Shown one piece after another: positions 37,194-48,676 of a DNA stretch of 64,000 nucleotides. Source of the DNA: Cryphonectria parasitica EP155 (lineage: Eukaryota; Ascomycota; Sordariomycetes; Diaporthales; Cryphonectriaceae). Both the position numbers and the translations under genes were made by a program. The notes beneath the pieces were generated by a model. That model ran no database searches. It was not told where the DNA came from and worked only from the letters and a program-made list of their open reading frames with translations. Numbering within the stretch: the first letter of the stretch is position 1; each line of letters starts with the position of its first letter. Location of the stretch: the NCBI RefSeq assembly GCF_011745365.1, contig NW_024468914.1:3002228-3066227 (forward strand). Reading direction: 5' to 3'.

Positions 37194-39117
37194 ATGGGTC
37201 TTTGGCGAAGGAAGATCACTGTCAGTGACGACGATGTCACTTCGGCCGCTCTGTTGACCAACAGACAGAGTCTCCTCCCAAACCTGCTAGGTGAGTCACG
37301 CATCTTCCAAGGTCTCGGAGACTGACCTCGATTAACTCCCTGGCTTGTAGTCACGATCCTTTTTTTCTTGTGGGGATTCGCGTACGGACTACTGGACACG
37401 CTGAATTCGGATTTCCAGGCGCTGCTCAACATCACGGCTAGCAAGTCTGCCGGCCTGTCCGCTGCCTACTTTGGTGCCTACTTCCTGTGCCCGCTGACTA
37501 TATCTGGCTGGATCTTGCGACGATATGGCTTCCGTGTTACCTTCATGACCGGGCTTGGTGTTCTCGCTGTGGGATGCCTGCTCTTCTGGCCTTCTGGAGT
37601 GAAGCAAAGCTTTGGAGGCTTCTGCGGATCTATGTTTGTCGTGGGTATGGGGCTTTCGACCCTCGAGACCGCTGCAGACCCGTAAGTGGTCCTTATCCTG
37701 TGATTTTTGATGCTAGTTATGAGCCAATGGTTCGAGGATACCCTTCTGACAAACAACTAATCCTCAGATTCCTCGCCATCTGCGGTCCCCCCAAATACTC
37801 CGAGATCAGACTCAACCTCGCACAGGTATGCTCAGCGCTCAACAACGACGATTGCCTCCGTGTGGCCAGTACCTGCTCTAACATCATGTAAGGCCGTCCA
37901 AGGTGTCGGGTCCTTCGTCGCACCGCTCCTGGCGGCGCGCGTCTTCTTTACTTCAGCCGATACGCAGCAGGGCCTGCAGCGAGTGCAGTGGACCTACCTT
38001 GGCGTGGCATGTTTTGTCGCTCTCCTGATCGTACTCTTCTGGCTTGCGCCTATGCCCGAGATTACTGACGCCGATATGTAAGTGTTCTTCTTCCTTTTGC
38101 TTTTCCTCTGTTGGCTTGGTCTGCCGGGAGTGCGATCAGAATTTGCCTTTACTAACCAGTGCTTCTCGAAACAACAAAATAGGTCTATTCAAGAGGACGC
38201 CATCGAGGCCCGTGACGTAGGGCCGCTGCGCAAACAAACAAATCTCTTCCTCGCCGTCTGGTCTCAGTTCTGTTATATTGGGGCACAAGTTTCGGTGGCA
38301 AACTATTTTATCAATTTCGTAGAGGGTACGTGTCGAGGAATTTTCTAACACATTTAGACTTACATACAGCTTTGGATGACTTGGATCATGTCGTGCCAAA
38401 GTTGGCCGTTGAAGACTCTCCCTGCCCACAGCCAGCATCTCCCGACATGCTAACGTTTCGCGCTCCACAGAAACCGCCGCGCCCGGAGTCGACCCAAGCG
38501 CCCTGAAGTCGTACGGTTCCAACATGCTCGCCGTTGGCCAGGGCCTCTACGCCTTCAACCGATTCGTCACGGGCTTCCTGCTCATGATCCCGGCCGTCAA
38601 GCCGCGATACGTCATGACTGTATACCTCGCGCTGTGCTTCGTCTTTGTCGTCGCTGCCATCACCACGACGGGCCACGCCTCCATCGCCATGCTGATCATG
38701 GTCCTGTTCTGGGAGTCCGCCTGCTTCGCCACTATCTTCACCCTCGGCCTGCGCGGTCTGGGCCGCCACACAAAGCGCGGCGGCTCGTTCCTCGTGTCGG
38801 CCATCTCGGGTGGCATGGTCTTCCCTCCAATCACCGGCGCCATCGTGACATACCACAATGCCCACGTCGCCATGACCATCCCCATGATGGGCTATATCCT
38901 GGCCTTCATCTACCCCGTCTATGTCAACTTCTTCGCCAAGGACATGCTGGATAACCACCGTGCCACCGAGGTCGGCATCCAACATACCAATGAGAAACAG
39001 CTTGAGCTGGAGCCGCAGGAGAGCAGGGTGGAAACCACGGCGGGCGATGCCGACATCAAGCCCGTGGCAGGGGGCACGGCGACGACGACGAGCGAGCCCA
39101 CGGAGTTACAGGTCTGA
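37194..39117 (+). CDS. MFS transporter, FucP (fucose/glucose permease-like) family
   Basis: Exons 37194-37290, 37351-37681, 37768-37825, 37893-38077, 38183-38325 and 38471-39117 give 486 aa. It is probably a proton-coupled sugar importer in the plasma membrane. The first membrane helix, VTILFFLWGFAYGLLDTLNS, matches the FucP signature region. Further hydrophobic segments alternate with short loops through residue of about 440 in a 12-helix MFS pattern, including SAISGGMVFPPITGAIVTY near the C-terminal helices. The two half-domains meet at the charged stretch EDAIEARDVGPLRKQ. The C-terminal tail is hydrophilic and Thr/Glu-rich. All intron phases close the frame. The third exon is only 58 nt. 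The substrate cannot be assigned from sequence alone. Confidence 0.92.
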
Positions 39118-40164
39118 GATGGATGAAGACTTTCATTCTTCCTTTCGCGCGTAAAATGGACTGGAAATGCGGAAATTAGAGACTGACAGTTGCTTCCTCG
39201 TATGGGCTGCTGTCTCGCTGGGGCAGTTTCTCGATGCTCTCACGGGGTGGAAGGGGGTTGTTTAACACGGAGGATATGTCAGGCGAGATTCCGTTTGACC
39301 TTACCACCACAGACCTCAGAATGACTTCACATACATATATCCACTTGGTTATATCCTTCGAACTGATATACATGTAAGATGAGGCGCCTCAAGGCTTAGG
39401 TTGCAGTGGCCCAATGTTGCCGCCCTCTTGTCCTGCGCCTTGATACTTCTTGACTCGGTCCTGAGAAGCGAAGAGGAACTGGAACGTACAAAGTGACATG
39501 ACAAAGTGGAAAAGAGGCACGGGTGACCCGAAAGGGCAAATTCGCCTGGTCGGTTATCCTCGTGCCCTGAAGCAGCATTTGAACTTTGCTCCAGCAGGGG
39601 AGAGTCCATTATCAGAGAAGAGAAGAGGGGAGAGTGCGAAAAGTCACTTGCTTCCAGGTACTTATTGATCGAACCACCACCTTGGCTTGCTGGGAAGCAG
39701 GAGCAGTTGAGGTCCCCCGTCAAGAGGCCGTCGGGATGGTGACGATTGCGGTGGCCGTGGTCGAGCCCAAGCTTCATAAATTGAATCAAATGCTCCACTT
39801 TCAGTTCTTGATTTTGGATATAAAACGCCAGAGTGATCGTAGAATTTTTCTCCTTTTTTCTCTTTCTTTTCTTTTTGTTTCCAGCCAGAAACATTCACCT
39901 ATAATACATCATTGTTTGAATTCCTTCAGGAGTGGAAAGTGCTTTTTTTTGTGAGGCTGAAAGGGGATCCAACAAAATCGCCTTTCTTGGAAGGGGGTGG
40001 GGAAAAGAAGCAAAAGTTATCAGCCCAAATATAACCAGCACCTCGCACCATCGTCAAACTATTCAGACCTTTTCGATTGAAACCTTATTCCCCCCCACGG
40101 CCCCGGGAGCCTCCTCTCTGTTTTTTCTTAGTTTTTTCCCTTTTATCTTATATTTTCGATTTAT
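39118..40164. other. Convergent 3' flanks of the MFS and MAM33 genes
   Basis: About 1 kb between stop codons. A 181-codon minus frame (39894-39349) has no features I can support. T-rich tracts near 39850 and 40120 fit 3' untranslated DNA. Confidence 0.5.
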
Positions 40165-41109
40165 TTACGCATCCACAAACTGCTTGACGTTTTTCAGCCA
40201 AGCAAGGTATTCCCTGTGCTCCTTCATGTCCATGTAATCCGGCACGAAGACGGCCAGGGCCGAGTTGATACCGCGCTCGTCCAGGTACTGCTCCATCAGC
40301 AGCTGCAGGTCCTCATCGAGGGTGCCAAAGGGCGGACCTGGGTAGACATCTCCCCCCTTGTGGACGGCCTCGGCGCTGCTCGAGTGGGCAATGGCGGCAT
40401 CTTGGTAAAAGTACAGGTTCTCGACGAGGATGCTGGCATCCTGAGCGACGGCCTCGATGTTGAGGGCACCCTTCTGGCCGGGCTTCTCGACGACAATATT
40501 CAGCCTGCAGGTCACGGACGGCTCCTGGTCGAGAACCTCGCCGTCGGCGTCCTCGGCGTCCTCAGCGGCCTCCTGCTGCGAGCGCGAGCCCTCGCCCAGC
40601 AGGTCGCTGTCCTCCTCGCCCAAGCCCGCGTCCTCCTCCATCATGTCGTTATCCATGCTGGCGATGTCGGCGATCGAGAAGGTCACGGTGATCCTAATTC
40701 CTCATTAGTCTACGGCTGGTTTATGACTGTGTGTGTGTGTTTGTGTGAGAATGGACACTCACTTCTCATTGTTGTACGTCCGGGTGAGGACGACATCCTG
40801 CTGGCCGGGGGTATCTTGGATCTCAAAGGGGCCGTTCTCCATGAAGTCCTTGATGCTCACGGGTAGCGTCTCACTCTCTTTCATGGTGTTCTCGAATTGT
40901 ATCTCGCTGTCGAGTTTTGAGCTGAGTTCGGGGTCGATCGTGCCAGCAGCGGCCTTGCGCAGGAGGGAGGTGGAAAATGCTGAGATCTGGGAGCGCACAG
41001 GTAGCGCGCGCAACAAGGCGCCTTGCCTGACGATGGCAGGTCTGCTGGTGGTGGTCAAACGCGAGATGGCGCGGGGCGCCGAGCGCGCCAGGGATCGAGC
41101 AGAAAACAT
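40165..41109 (-). CDS. Mitochondrial p32/MAM33-family acidic matrix protein
   Basis: Exons 41109-40763 and 40693-40165 (69-nt intron, GTGAGT...ATTAG) give 291 aa. MAM33/p32 forms doughnut-shaped acidic trimers in the mitochondrial matrix and supports mitochondrial translation and respiration. The first 55 or so residues are Arg/Ser/Ala-rich without acids (MFSARSLARSAPRAISRL...), a classic presequence. The mature part carries MAM33 features: VSIKDFMENGPFEIQDTPG, VVLTRTY, an acidic loop (DNDMMEEDAGLGEEDSDLL), PFGTLDEDLQLLMEQYLDER and the C-terminal EHREYLAWLKNVKQFV. Its length is typical of the family. The ATG at 41109 was chosen because the presequence begins there; in-frame upstream sequence is not protein-like. 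Confidence 0.95.
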
Positions 41110-41762
41110 CTTGGCTGGGTTGTGAACGTGAACAAAAATGGTAGGAAAGAGAGAGAGAGGTTGGGTATCAAAGTAAGAACGTGGCAGTGATTGGGAGGAT
41201 GTCCAATGATAGAGACCAAACAAAAAGAGGGCAGGGGAAGGCGAGAAATTTTGCAGTGCCAGGAGGTTTTGCGCCTGCAATGATGAAATTCTGGAGACGA
41301 AGGAGCTTTGACATAGAGATAGAGCTCCAGAAAATTCGAAAGCATGGATAAGGAAGGGATGACTAAGCACAACGCAACCAGGTTTCGGCTGTATGTATTT
41401 GTACTATGTACAAGGATTCTGCTGGTAGGCAAGATGTGCATATAAGTTTCCTGTACTGGTTGTATCGTATCAGTCTACACATTCAACCGTACAGCAACCC
41501 ACCCATGATTAATGTCAATTTTTATCTTCTTTTTCCTCTTCTTTAAACACATTTTTAAAGTGTTACAGGACATGAGGTATAATTCCATTCTTCAGGGGGC
41601 TGGCCAGACCAACGAATTGGACTACAAAGAGGCGAGGCCTTCACGCGTACCCTCTCTCAAGATGAGGAACCAGAATCTGCAAATGATTTTACTTCATTTT
41701 TAGTATTTCCCCAAACTATTCTGTACTTCGCATGCTAGGTGTGCTGCCTGCTGAATAGGGCT
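41110..41762. other. MAM33 promoter region
   Basis: About 650 bp between the MAM33 start and the stop of the small Cys-rich gene, both on the minus strand. AT-rich at 41500-41580. No gene seen. Confidence 0.5.
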
Positions 41763-42068
41763 CTATCTGGTCTTGGATGATCCGCCTCGAGATGAGCCTG
41801 CGCGGGATGAGCCTGCTCGAGATGATCTGCCTGCTCGGGACGAGCCTCCTTTTTTACCCGCTGCTCGGGCTTCTTCAGCCGCCTTATCTGCCGCATCCTT
41901 ACACGTCCAACACACGATGGTCGTAGGCTTCCTCCTGGTACCGCTGAAGCCGCAGCTGCTGAAGCTACCGCCGGCTCTCCCGTCTGGGCACAAATCCTCA
42001 GATATAAGCACAGTTTCGCGACCCTTGCAGGTAGCGCAGACTCTAACGTGATGTGTGAAATAGCACAT
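41763..42068 (-). CDS. Small Cys-rich protein with Ser-Arg-Ala-Gly repeats
   Basis: A single-exon frame of 101 aa starts at ATG 42068 (MCYFTHHVRVCATCKGRET). Cysteines are paired as CATC, then single in DLCPDG and SSCGF, then VCWTC, a pattern that could bind zinc. A Lys/Ala-rich helix (DAADKAAEEARAAGKKGG) follows. The C-terminus repeats a unit of about five residues, SSRAG/SSRGG, ending SSKTR. The frame is open farther upstream to 42275, but that part is hydrophobic and unlike the rest, and a TATA box sits inside it, so the shorter start is preferred. Small MCYF-type Cys proteins are common and uncharacterised in filamentous ascomycetes. Function unknown. There is no secretion signal. Confidence 0.65.
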   Translation of the reverse strand: MCYFTHHVRVCATCKGRETVLISEDLCPDGRAGGSFSSCGFSGTRRKPTTIVCWTCKDAADKAAEEARAAGKKGGSSRAGRSSRAGSSRAGSSRGGSSKTR

Positions 42069-42200
42069 GATCGTAAGGTGGCAGATAAAGAAATTTGTTG
42101 ATGTTGTGTTCTTGCGAGTGTTCAGGGACAAGAGAAATGTTGCGTGTGATAATAATAAACAAAGGAATTCAGTAGGGTATTGGCGGAGAACGATGGTGCA

Positions 42201-42209
42201 TTTTATATA
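42201..42209 (-). promoter_or_regulatory. TATA box of the small Cys-rich gene
   Basis: Minus-strand TATATAAAA lies about 130 nt before the ATG at 42068, a usual distance for a fungal TATA element plus leader. It argues against translation starting at 42275. Confidence 0.45.
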
Positions 42210-43324
42210 GAAACAGATTGTCCATTGTCGTGCTGTCTGGCTCTGACTGACTGAAATCGTTTCCTCAGGTTCCATGTCTCGTCTCTCGATACCACTGCCC
42301 CCTTTTCGTACTGACTGCGTAAACAGTCAATCACCCAGAGCTCTTCAAAAATGCTAGCCATTCCACGCCTCGGCTCTGTCACGAGAAGAAACTGAAGACA
42401 TGGGAGCTGGCTGGCGCCTCGTCTCCAAGACCCGTCAGTAGAGCAAGACTAGCGAGTCCATAAGACAGGTCCGGCTCCCTTGATGGAAGTAAAGAGATTT
42501 CGGGCGGACGGTCGTGTATAAAGCATGGAGAGCCAACGAGAGCGTAAACGTGAAGGTAGCCACGAGGCTCAGGTTGCGCAATGTGATACGATCGTGAGGA
42601 GGACTTGGGTACATCCAACAGAGGCGAGCCCGGCGGAAGGGGCCAAGCAGTCCGAAGACAGCCTGAGGCTGAGACGACATCCGTGCATATTCTGGTTCAG
42701 GAGATCTCGAAAGGTTTCGCCGCTGGCGTTCGGGTAGCCGCCTATCTCACATAAATAGGTCTCAGCAGGCCAATGGTAATGGGTGGAAGTATTCTTGCCC
42801 ATTTCAGGTTGCGCGGAGCGAGGCTGCGTTAGTCTTGTGGCACGACTGGCCGTGGTGGTCCCCGAGGGGATACAGGCAAAAATTTCTTCAGAGGCTTCAT
42901 CTTTCTGGGTTGTATAGTCATCTGGCTGGTCTCGGACCTTGGGAAGACACGTTTGTTTGTCATTCCAGGGCGATTAAGCGCTAATCATCGGCTCAGCGCC
43001 ACTGCCGGCTGCAAGGTTGTGGTAGCCACGCCCAAAAAAAGAAGTCGTTCTGGGCAAACCGAGAAAGATCCATGTGAAGCCCGTACGTCTCGTGTCAGCT
43101 CTAGCATTCGTGTACCCTAGGGAAAGCTGAGCATCAGAAGGCAGGCTTGGATTGACCACGACCTGACGGCTGAAAGAGCGCTGGTCCTACAACAGGCTTG
43201 CTGACGAAATGTGCCAAGTCGTAGACGTAGGATAAAGTAGAGCCATGCTGTTGATCGACTCGCTAGATTGCGCATCATCGGTGGGACGAGAGGACCGGAC
43301 GAGCCAGTGCCCAGTGTGAGAGCA
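42210..43324. other. Intergenic region upstream of the small Cys-rich gene
   Basis: About 1.1 kb with only short shadow frames. It contains the promoter side of the small gene and the 3' flank of TMA16. No gene seen. Confidence 0.5.
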
Positions 43325-44070
43325 TCACTGAGAGCTGGGCGGGAAGGCAGATGGCTTGATGGTGCCGGTTTTGGATATACGAACCCAAGACAGGGAAGCC
43401 AGAAAGGCCCACGATCCCTCCCACCTGTCGAGCAGATCCAAGTTCTCCTGCTTGGAGAGGTCTGGGACAACTGATGGTCCAGTCAGTCAGCAGAGCTACT
43501 ACGGCCAGAGGGCGATGTGCAACATACAGAACCCGTTTTGGTGCTCCTTCTCCAGGGCGTCGACCTTCATTTTGAGCAGGTCTTCTCTGGCACTTGCGGG
43601 TCTTCCAGGCCTGCGGGTCTTCCTGACGGCATCGTATTGCTCATCGTACTGATGGACATATCTGAGGGGTGGTCAGAGGAAGTCAGTGCGGCTGGAGAGA
43701 TGTGTTTCGAGTAAGACTTACTGGCTGATAAAGGCCTGGGTCTTGTCCATGTCGAACGGGTGTTTCTCATTCTCCCTGGCAGCCTTTTGGAAAAAGGTCA
43801 CCCTTTCGACTGTATGTACGATTTCAAGGTCAGCGACAAATTTTTTCGGCTCTCAGCTTGCAACTGAATGCAGGGAGGGAGAGAGGGGAAAGACCTACGC
43901 AGTGGCTGATCGTGCTTTTTCCTGGTGGCAGCGAGTTTCTCGAGGCGCTCATCTCGGACCTGAGCCTTGTGAAGCCTCTTTGAGTTGCGGGAGAACTCGT
44001 GCAGGGCACCAATGGTCCCATGTCGCTTCTTAGCAATCTGCTTTCTGGTTTTCTCGAGAGACTTGGGCAT
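43325..44070 (-). CDS. TMA16: Translation machinery-associated protein 16
   Basis: Exons 44070-43899, 43809-43722, 43661-43528 and 43470-43325 give 179 aa, close to the length of the yeast protein. TMA16 associates with pre-60S ribosomal particles. The N-terminus MPKSLEKTRKQIAKKRHGT is basic and typical of the family, followed by the helical segment QVRDERLEKLAATRKKHDQ. Exon 2 reads ERVTFFQKAARENEKHPFD. Exon 3 reads YVHQYDEQYDAVRKTRRPGR. Exon 4 carries the conserved C-terminal signature LLDRWEGSWAFLASLSWVRI. Donors are GTAGGT, GTAAGT and GTATGT, and phases 1, 2 and 1 close the frame. It is divergently oriented to EXO1 across 1.1 kb. The third intron accepts at 43471 (CCATCAG). Confidence 0.94.
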
Positions 44071-45186
44071 AGTGATGACTGATTATCGTGCAACTGTGCG
44101 TGGTGGTGGTTTGACCTGGGAGAGCGTAATTCAGTAGTATTAAAGCACAATGATGGATCACAGGCATCCGACTTTTTTTTTTTCCCTCTTTCCCTGTTAG
44201 TCTTCTTCCCGCCTTATGTGTGGAGCTGACTTGCAGGCATCCAGGGTCTGGGGATACCATGCCAGCCATGGTACCGTAGCACAATTTGGCACTGAAAAGC
44301 CAGGCACTTTAGTGGTTCCCTCCCCCCTGACCGCTCAGTGATAAGATGGTTGCTGGGGTAAAGTGCAGGGTGGGGTTGATGCTAGCTGGGATAGGAAGTA
44401 AACCTTCTGAAATCCACGTCGCGGTCTGGTGCCACCAGACGCGCCTGGCCTGCCACGAGTGCTGCTGCTGCTGCTGCTGATAGCCCCCCCCCCGAAATGA
44501 AATAGTCTAGGCCCTGCACACCCCCAAAAGCAGCGCAGTTGCTCCGCTGAAATTCCCACTGTTCAGCCTTTATGTGACTTGGCCTACTGCATTGCACTTC
44601 ATTTTAGTATCTGGTCTCTTTTTCTTTCTTTCTTTCTTTCTCATATTCTCTCTGTGTACGTGTGTGTGTGTCTGTCAGCCTGCAACACCAGCCATTGAGG
44701 GCATTCCACTTTGAATGGTAATTGGTAATTGGACCCTCCCGATACTTTATTTCTTCTCTTTCTTCTGTTTTTCTTGTTTTTTCTTCTCCTTCCCTGTCAT
44801 CGCTCTCTTGCACTGTACTGGTGTACTGTACTGCACCCGCCCTGCTGTAGCAGCTTGTGCCTGTTGCCCCCCCCCCCCTTCCCTCCCCGAAGCGGCACAA
44901 GTAAACACGACTTCAACTGCGCGTCCCATGTCACTATAATTCTTCCCTCTGCTGGCGGCACCTTGTGTTCTGCACACTTGCTACAACCAGTCAACGCACG
45001 TCAATTCTGTCATCTCGCGTCGTATTGCATTTCATCGCTTTGCATCGCATCTCGATCATATCGCGCATGGCCTACTTCTAGGTTTCTTGGAGCAAAGTGG
45101 TCCCAACGTCAACACTGACGGCACGAGGAGCTTGTCGCCCGTGGCTCTAGCTTTCAAAGAGCGCTCGCTCACCGGTTAGAGTTACA
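44071..45186. promoter_or_regulatory. Divergent promoter region TMA16 / EXO1
   Basis: 1.1 kb between divergent start codons. It holds a GCT repeat (44461-44479), a CTTT repeat (about 44617-44641), pyrimidine-rich tracts at 44750-44880 and a CATCGC/TCGCAT-rich stretch near 45020-45065. No gene seen. Shared regulation is possible but unproven. Confidence 0.45.
44617..44641. repeat. (CTTT)n microsatellite
   Basis: Five to six CTTT units in the divergent promoter region. Confidence 0.8.
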
Positions 45187-47643
45187 ATGGGTATTCAAGG
45201 TAAGGAGGAACTTTCGTTCCTCTTCATCCATCCCTGGGCATGCTGCGGTCGGACACTTTTATTGACGCCGTCTCAGGGCTCCTCCCTCTGCTCAAATCGA
45301 TTCAGAGACCCACCGAGATCAAGAAGTTCTCTGGAGAGGTCCTGGGCGTCGACGCGTATGGGTGGCTGCATAGAGGTGCTGTTGGTTGTGCCATCGACCT
45401 CGCCCAGGACAAGCCTACGCGAAAGTAAGTCACACACAGTCGGTTGTGTTATTGGCCCTCTTGTCGTGTGTCTGACCTGGTTCACCAGATATGTCGACTT
45501 TGCAATGCACCGCGTCCGCATGGTCAAGCACTTCGGTGTGACACCATACTTGGTCTTTGACGGCGATTTCCTTCCCAGCAAGGCCCGCACCGAATCATCC
45601 CGATCCAAACGCCGTGAGGACAGCAGGAAGGCCGGTCTCGCGCTTCTCAACGCGGGCAAACCCGCTCAGGCTCATCTTGAGCTCCAGAAGGCCATCGACG
45701 TCACCCCGGAGATGGCAAGGCACCTGATCGAGGAGCTCAAGAAGGAGGGAGTCCCGTACGTTGTCGCCCCTTACGAGGCCGACGCCCAGCTTGTCTACCT
45801 CGAGCGCCAAGGCCTCATCAACGGCATCATCTCCGAGGACTCAGACCTACTGGTCTTTGGTGCCAAGCGCCTGCTCACCAAGATGGACCAGCATGGCCAA
45901 TGCGTCGAGATCAACCGAAGGGACTTTTGTGCTGTGCGCGAGATCTCTCTGACCGGCTGGACAGACGACCAGTTCCGGCAGATGGCAATCTTTAGTGGCT
46001 GCGACTACCTGGAGAGCGTGGGCAATATGGGTCTGAAGACAGCTTACCGGATGATGCGCAAGTACAAGACGCCAGAGCGCGTGATCCGGATGCTCCAGTT
46101 CGACGGCAAGTTTCGCGTCTCGGAGAACTATCTGGCCCAGTACAAGCAGGCCGAGTTGACCTTCCTCTACCAACGCGTATTCTGCCCTAGAAAACAGCAG
46201 CTTGTTCTCCTGACCGAGCCCCATGCCACCTCGCCTCTGGATATCGAGGAGATGCCCTACATTGGAGCTCGTGTAGATGCCGAGACTGCCAAGGCTGTCG
46301 CCAACGGCGACGTCAACCCTATAACAAAGCAGACTATTGTAGTGGCTGCCTTGCCACCCAAGAGGCGGACAGAAACTCCCACAACGGGGCGAACAGTGGC
46401 AGTCGCGGCGCCGGGACAAGGCAGAGCGCCACCCGAGAAATCGATCGACTCGTATTTCAGCGGCCACAGGCGAATCCCCATGGGAGAGATGGATCGGAAC
46501 TGTTTTTCCGTTGATCCTCAAAGGGTGGCTGCCCTTACGCAGAACGGACTGACCCCTCGAGTCTTTCCCCTACCACGGCCGTACGTTGATGATGGCGATA
46601 TTTCTCCCGCGCCGCGGCCATACACGGACTCAACCATACATCGGCGCCGGACGGAACCGATTTCTCGAACACAGTCAGATTCGGACCCAGCTGTTCGATC
46701 TTCTGCAAGTCGAAGACGAACGACCGGCCTCACGAGGCGCATTTCGGATATCGAAGCCAGACCACCCAAGAAACCTCGATTATGCGCCGATGATTCGGCA
46801 AACGAGACGACCGAGACACCGGCTGAGAGGAGCAAGTTCTTCCCCCGAGATGGAGAGGCATTGCGGCGCTGTGACGAGAACTTGATGTCGGATGACTCTA
46901 TCGAAGAGGCCTTGGCCGACCTGCCCGACATAGGCGACCAGTGGAAGGGATCGAGGGCATCCGAAACACGGCAGACACTGCAGATCTTCCAAGACGAGAC
47001 CTCAACCGAGCAGACGACCACGACGGCGGCTTCAGAGCCGGAAACCAAGGATGACGAGACTTTCGAAGGGAGCCCAGCAGCCCAGGGCCAGGAGTACGGT
47101 GTCGTGGGAGAGTCTGAAAGCCAGGCCGGTGATGTCGAGATCAACCTGGGCCGCAAGTCGTTGCGCAATTCGCTCCAGGAATTTTCTTACACGCCAAGCA
47201 TGTCCAGGCGTGCGGGTGGAGTGCGCATCGTGCATGGGCTGCCGACTCCAGATTCCAGTGGCCAGCAAGCGCAGACGACATCGCTTCCAACACCCACCCA
47301 GACTCCCTTCCAGACTCCGCTGCAACGAATCGGAGCAGCGGCTCTACAGCGAAGCAAGGCTGGCTGTTCGCCGTCGGCCCGCTCTGGGCCCTCTTCACTG
47401 AAGGCCACCAAGAAACGAGCGAGTCTGGCAGATTCACTTGAGAATTTCCCAATCAACCCGTCCTTCGTCCCTCTGCCCAAGGTCGACCTGAAAGAGGTTG
47501 AAGCTCTGAATACGGCTGGTGTCGGCAGCGAGGACCAGATGTTCCCCGGTAGTGATGAGGAGAATGAACCTCCTGCAACAACAGCAGGTATAAAACAGGG
47601 CAGCGCTAGACGGCTGGATCTGTCAAAGTTTGTGTGCGGCTGA
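45187..47643 (+). CDS. EXO1: Exonuclease 1 (5'-3' flap/exonuclease, mismatch repair)
   Basis: Exons 45187-45199 (MGIQ plus one base), 45277-45424 and 45489-47643 give 771 aa. EXO1 is a nuclear Rad2/XPG-family nuclease that degrades nicked strands in mismatch repair and resects double-strand breaks. The N-terminal nuclease block reads MGIQGLLPLLKSIQRPTEIK with GVDAYGWLHRGAV. The acidic metal ligands are present: VFDGDFLPSK, PYEADAQLVYL, SEDSDLLVFG and GCDYLESVGNMG. The last is followed by the helix-two-turn-helix segment LKTAYRMMRKYKTP. Residues beyond about 350 are disordered and Ser/Thr/Pro-rich, as in other EXO1 proteins. They contain a PIP-like KSIDSYF at about 46440-46458. Reading straight through intron 1 keeps the frame open, which can mislead gene callers. 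Confidence 0.97.
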   Translation: MGIQGKEELSFLFIHPWACCGRTLLLTPSQGSSLCSNRFRDPPRSRSSLERSWASTRMGGCIEVLLVVPSTSPRTSLRESKSHTVGCVIGPLVVCLTWFTRYVDFAMHRVRMVKHFGVTPYLVFDGDFLPSKARTESSRSKRREDSRKAGLALLNAGKPAQAHLELQKAIDVTPEMARHLIEELKKEGVPYVVAPYEADAQLVYLERQGLINGIISEDSDLLVFGAKRLLTKMDQHGQCVEINRRDFCAVREISLTGWTDDQFRQMAIFSGCDYLESVGNMGLKTAYRMMRKYKTPERVIRMLQFDGKFRVSENYLAQYKQAELTFLYQRVFCPRKQQLVLLTEPHATSPLDIEEMPYIGARVDAETAKAVANGDVNPITKQTIVVAALPPKRRTETPTTGRTVAVAAPGQGRAPPEKSIDSYFSGHRRIPMGEMDRNCFSVDPQRVAALTQNGLTPRVFPLPRPYVDDGDISPAPRPYTDSTIHRRRTEPISRTQSDSDPAVRSSASRRRTTGLTRRISDIEARPPKKPRLCADDSANETTETPAERSKFFPRDGEALRRCDENLMSDDSIEEALADLPDIGDQWKGSRASETRQTLQIFQDETSTEQTTTTAASEPETKDDETFEGSPAAQGQEYGVVGESESQAGDVEINLGRKSLRNSLQEFSYTPSMSRRAGGVRIVHGLPTPDSSGQQAQTTSLPTPTQTPFQTPLQRIGAAALQRSKAGCSPSARSGPSSLKATKKRASLADSLENFPINPSFVPLPKVDLKEVEALNTAGVGSEDQMFPGSDEENEPPATTAGIKQGSARRLDLSKFVCG

Positions 47644-48676
47644 AGTGGCCCCGAGAAGGTGGTTGACGGAATTCACTTGATGAAGCCCAGTCTGTACACG
47701 CTTATCTTGATGGGGGAACACAAAAGATGGAGGAGATGGATGGCTTCCACAACAAAGGAGCATCCCCGAGAATGTGAAGTGTGAGCTTCGGGGGAGAGGG
47801 TGGTTAAGAAGACCATTGAGAATCGGTTTGTCTACCTTTTTTTTTGCTTCAAGTAGGCATAGCATAGCGTCCGGCGTTATATTCGTTAGGTGACTGCGAC
47901 GCCGACTATGGGCAATGTCGTTTGTCTAGTTCTTTGGCCTACTCAAATTACACAGTAGAATTGCAGGATGACAGTGGGTATGCTGTATAAAAACAACAAG
48001 AAGATGAAAGATAATCAGTGACCTTCAATGAAAGAGATGAATATTGAGAAAAGCCTCTCTTCATCATAAGAAAAAAATACCAGCTCCAGCAGTATTGTAT
48101 GCCCAGAATGATTTGCCATATAAACTGAGCAGTAATTGATATGAAAGAAGAAGGAGGCGGTGGAGGGGATAATGATAATATTTCTTTATTTAATCCAATG
48201 TTTCTGCCACTGGTTGGGAGGAGAGGGGAAGGAGGAGCGTGGTGAGCGATGATGCCCAAGAGAGGGCTGCTGGGGGGGGGGTGTGTTTGTATATTCTAAG
48301 GGTTCTCTCACCGCCTTCCCAGGGATTTTCATTTTGCCAATTTTCTCTGGGGCGCCAAGATTTCGCAGGTTGCCCGCCTCGAAAATTTCCCACCACTGAC
48401 TGCATTACCAAACAGCATAGGAAATCCCCCGCCGAGCCCAAGTCGCAATCGCTTTTTTGTCGTCACACGAATACATTGATTCACAAGTGTTTCTCTAGAG
48501 TGAATGGTAAACGACGCGACTTCTCCCTTGCACTCTAGATTGTTTCCCTTTCGCTGGTTCTCGAGGCTAGCTCTCTCTCTTTTCTCTCTGGATCTCGACG
48601 CTCCCCCCTTCCACTGCCTTTAGTCGTTCTGCCCGCCGGATTCTCAAAGTACAGCAGTTGTTTGGCGCCTTGAGCC
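47644..48676. other. Intergenic region EXO1 - RRP14
   Basis: About 1 kb with T-rich and C/G homopolymer stretches (G9 near 48273). The last 150 bp are pyrimidine-rich, as in promoters of highly expressed genes. No gene seen. Confidence 0.5.

Noticed and set aside
39349..39894. 181-codon minus frame between the MFS and MAM33 genes
   Set aside because: No ATG-supported structure or domain; sits in convergent 3' flanks.
42069..42275. Upstream extension of the small Cys-rich protein to 42275
   Set aside because: The added 69 residues are hydrophobic and unlike the rest, and a TATA box lies within them.
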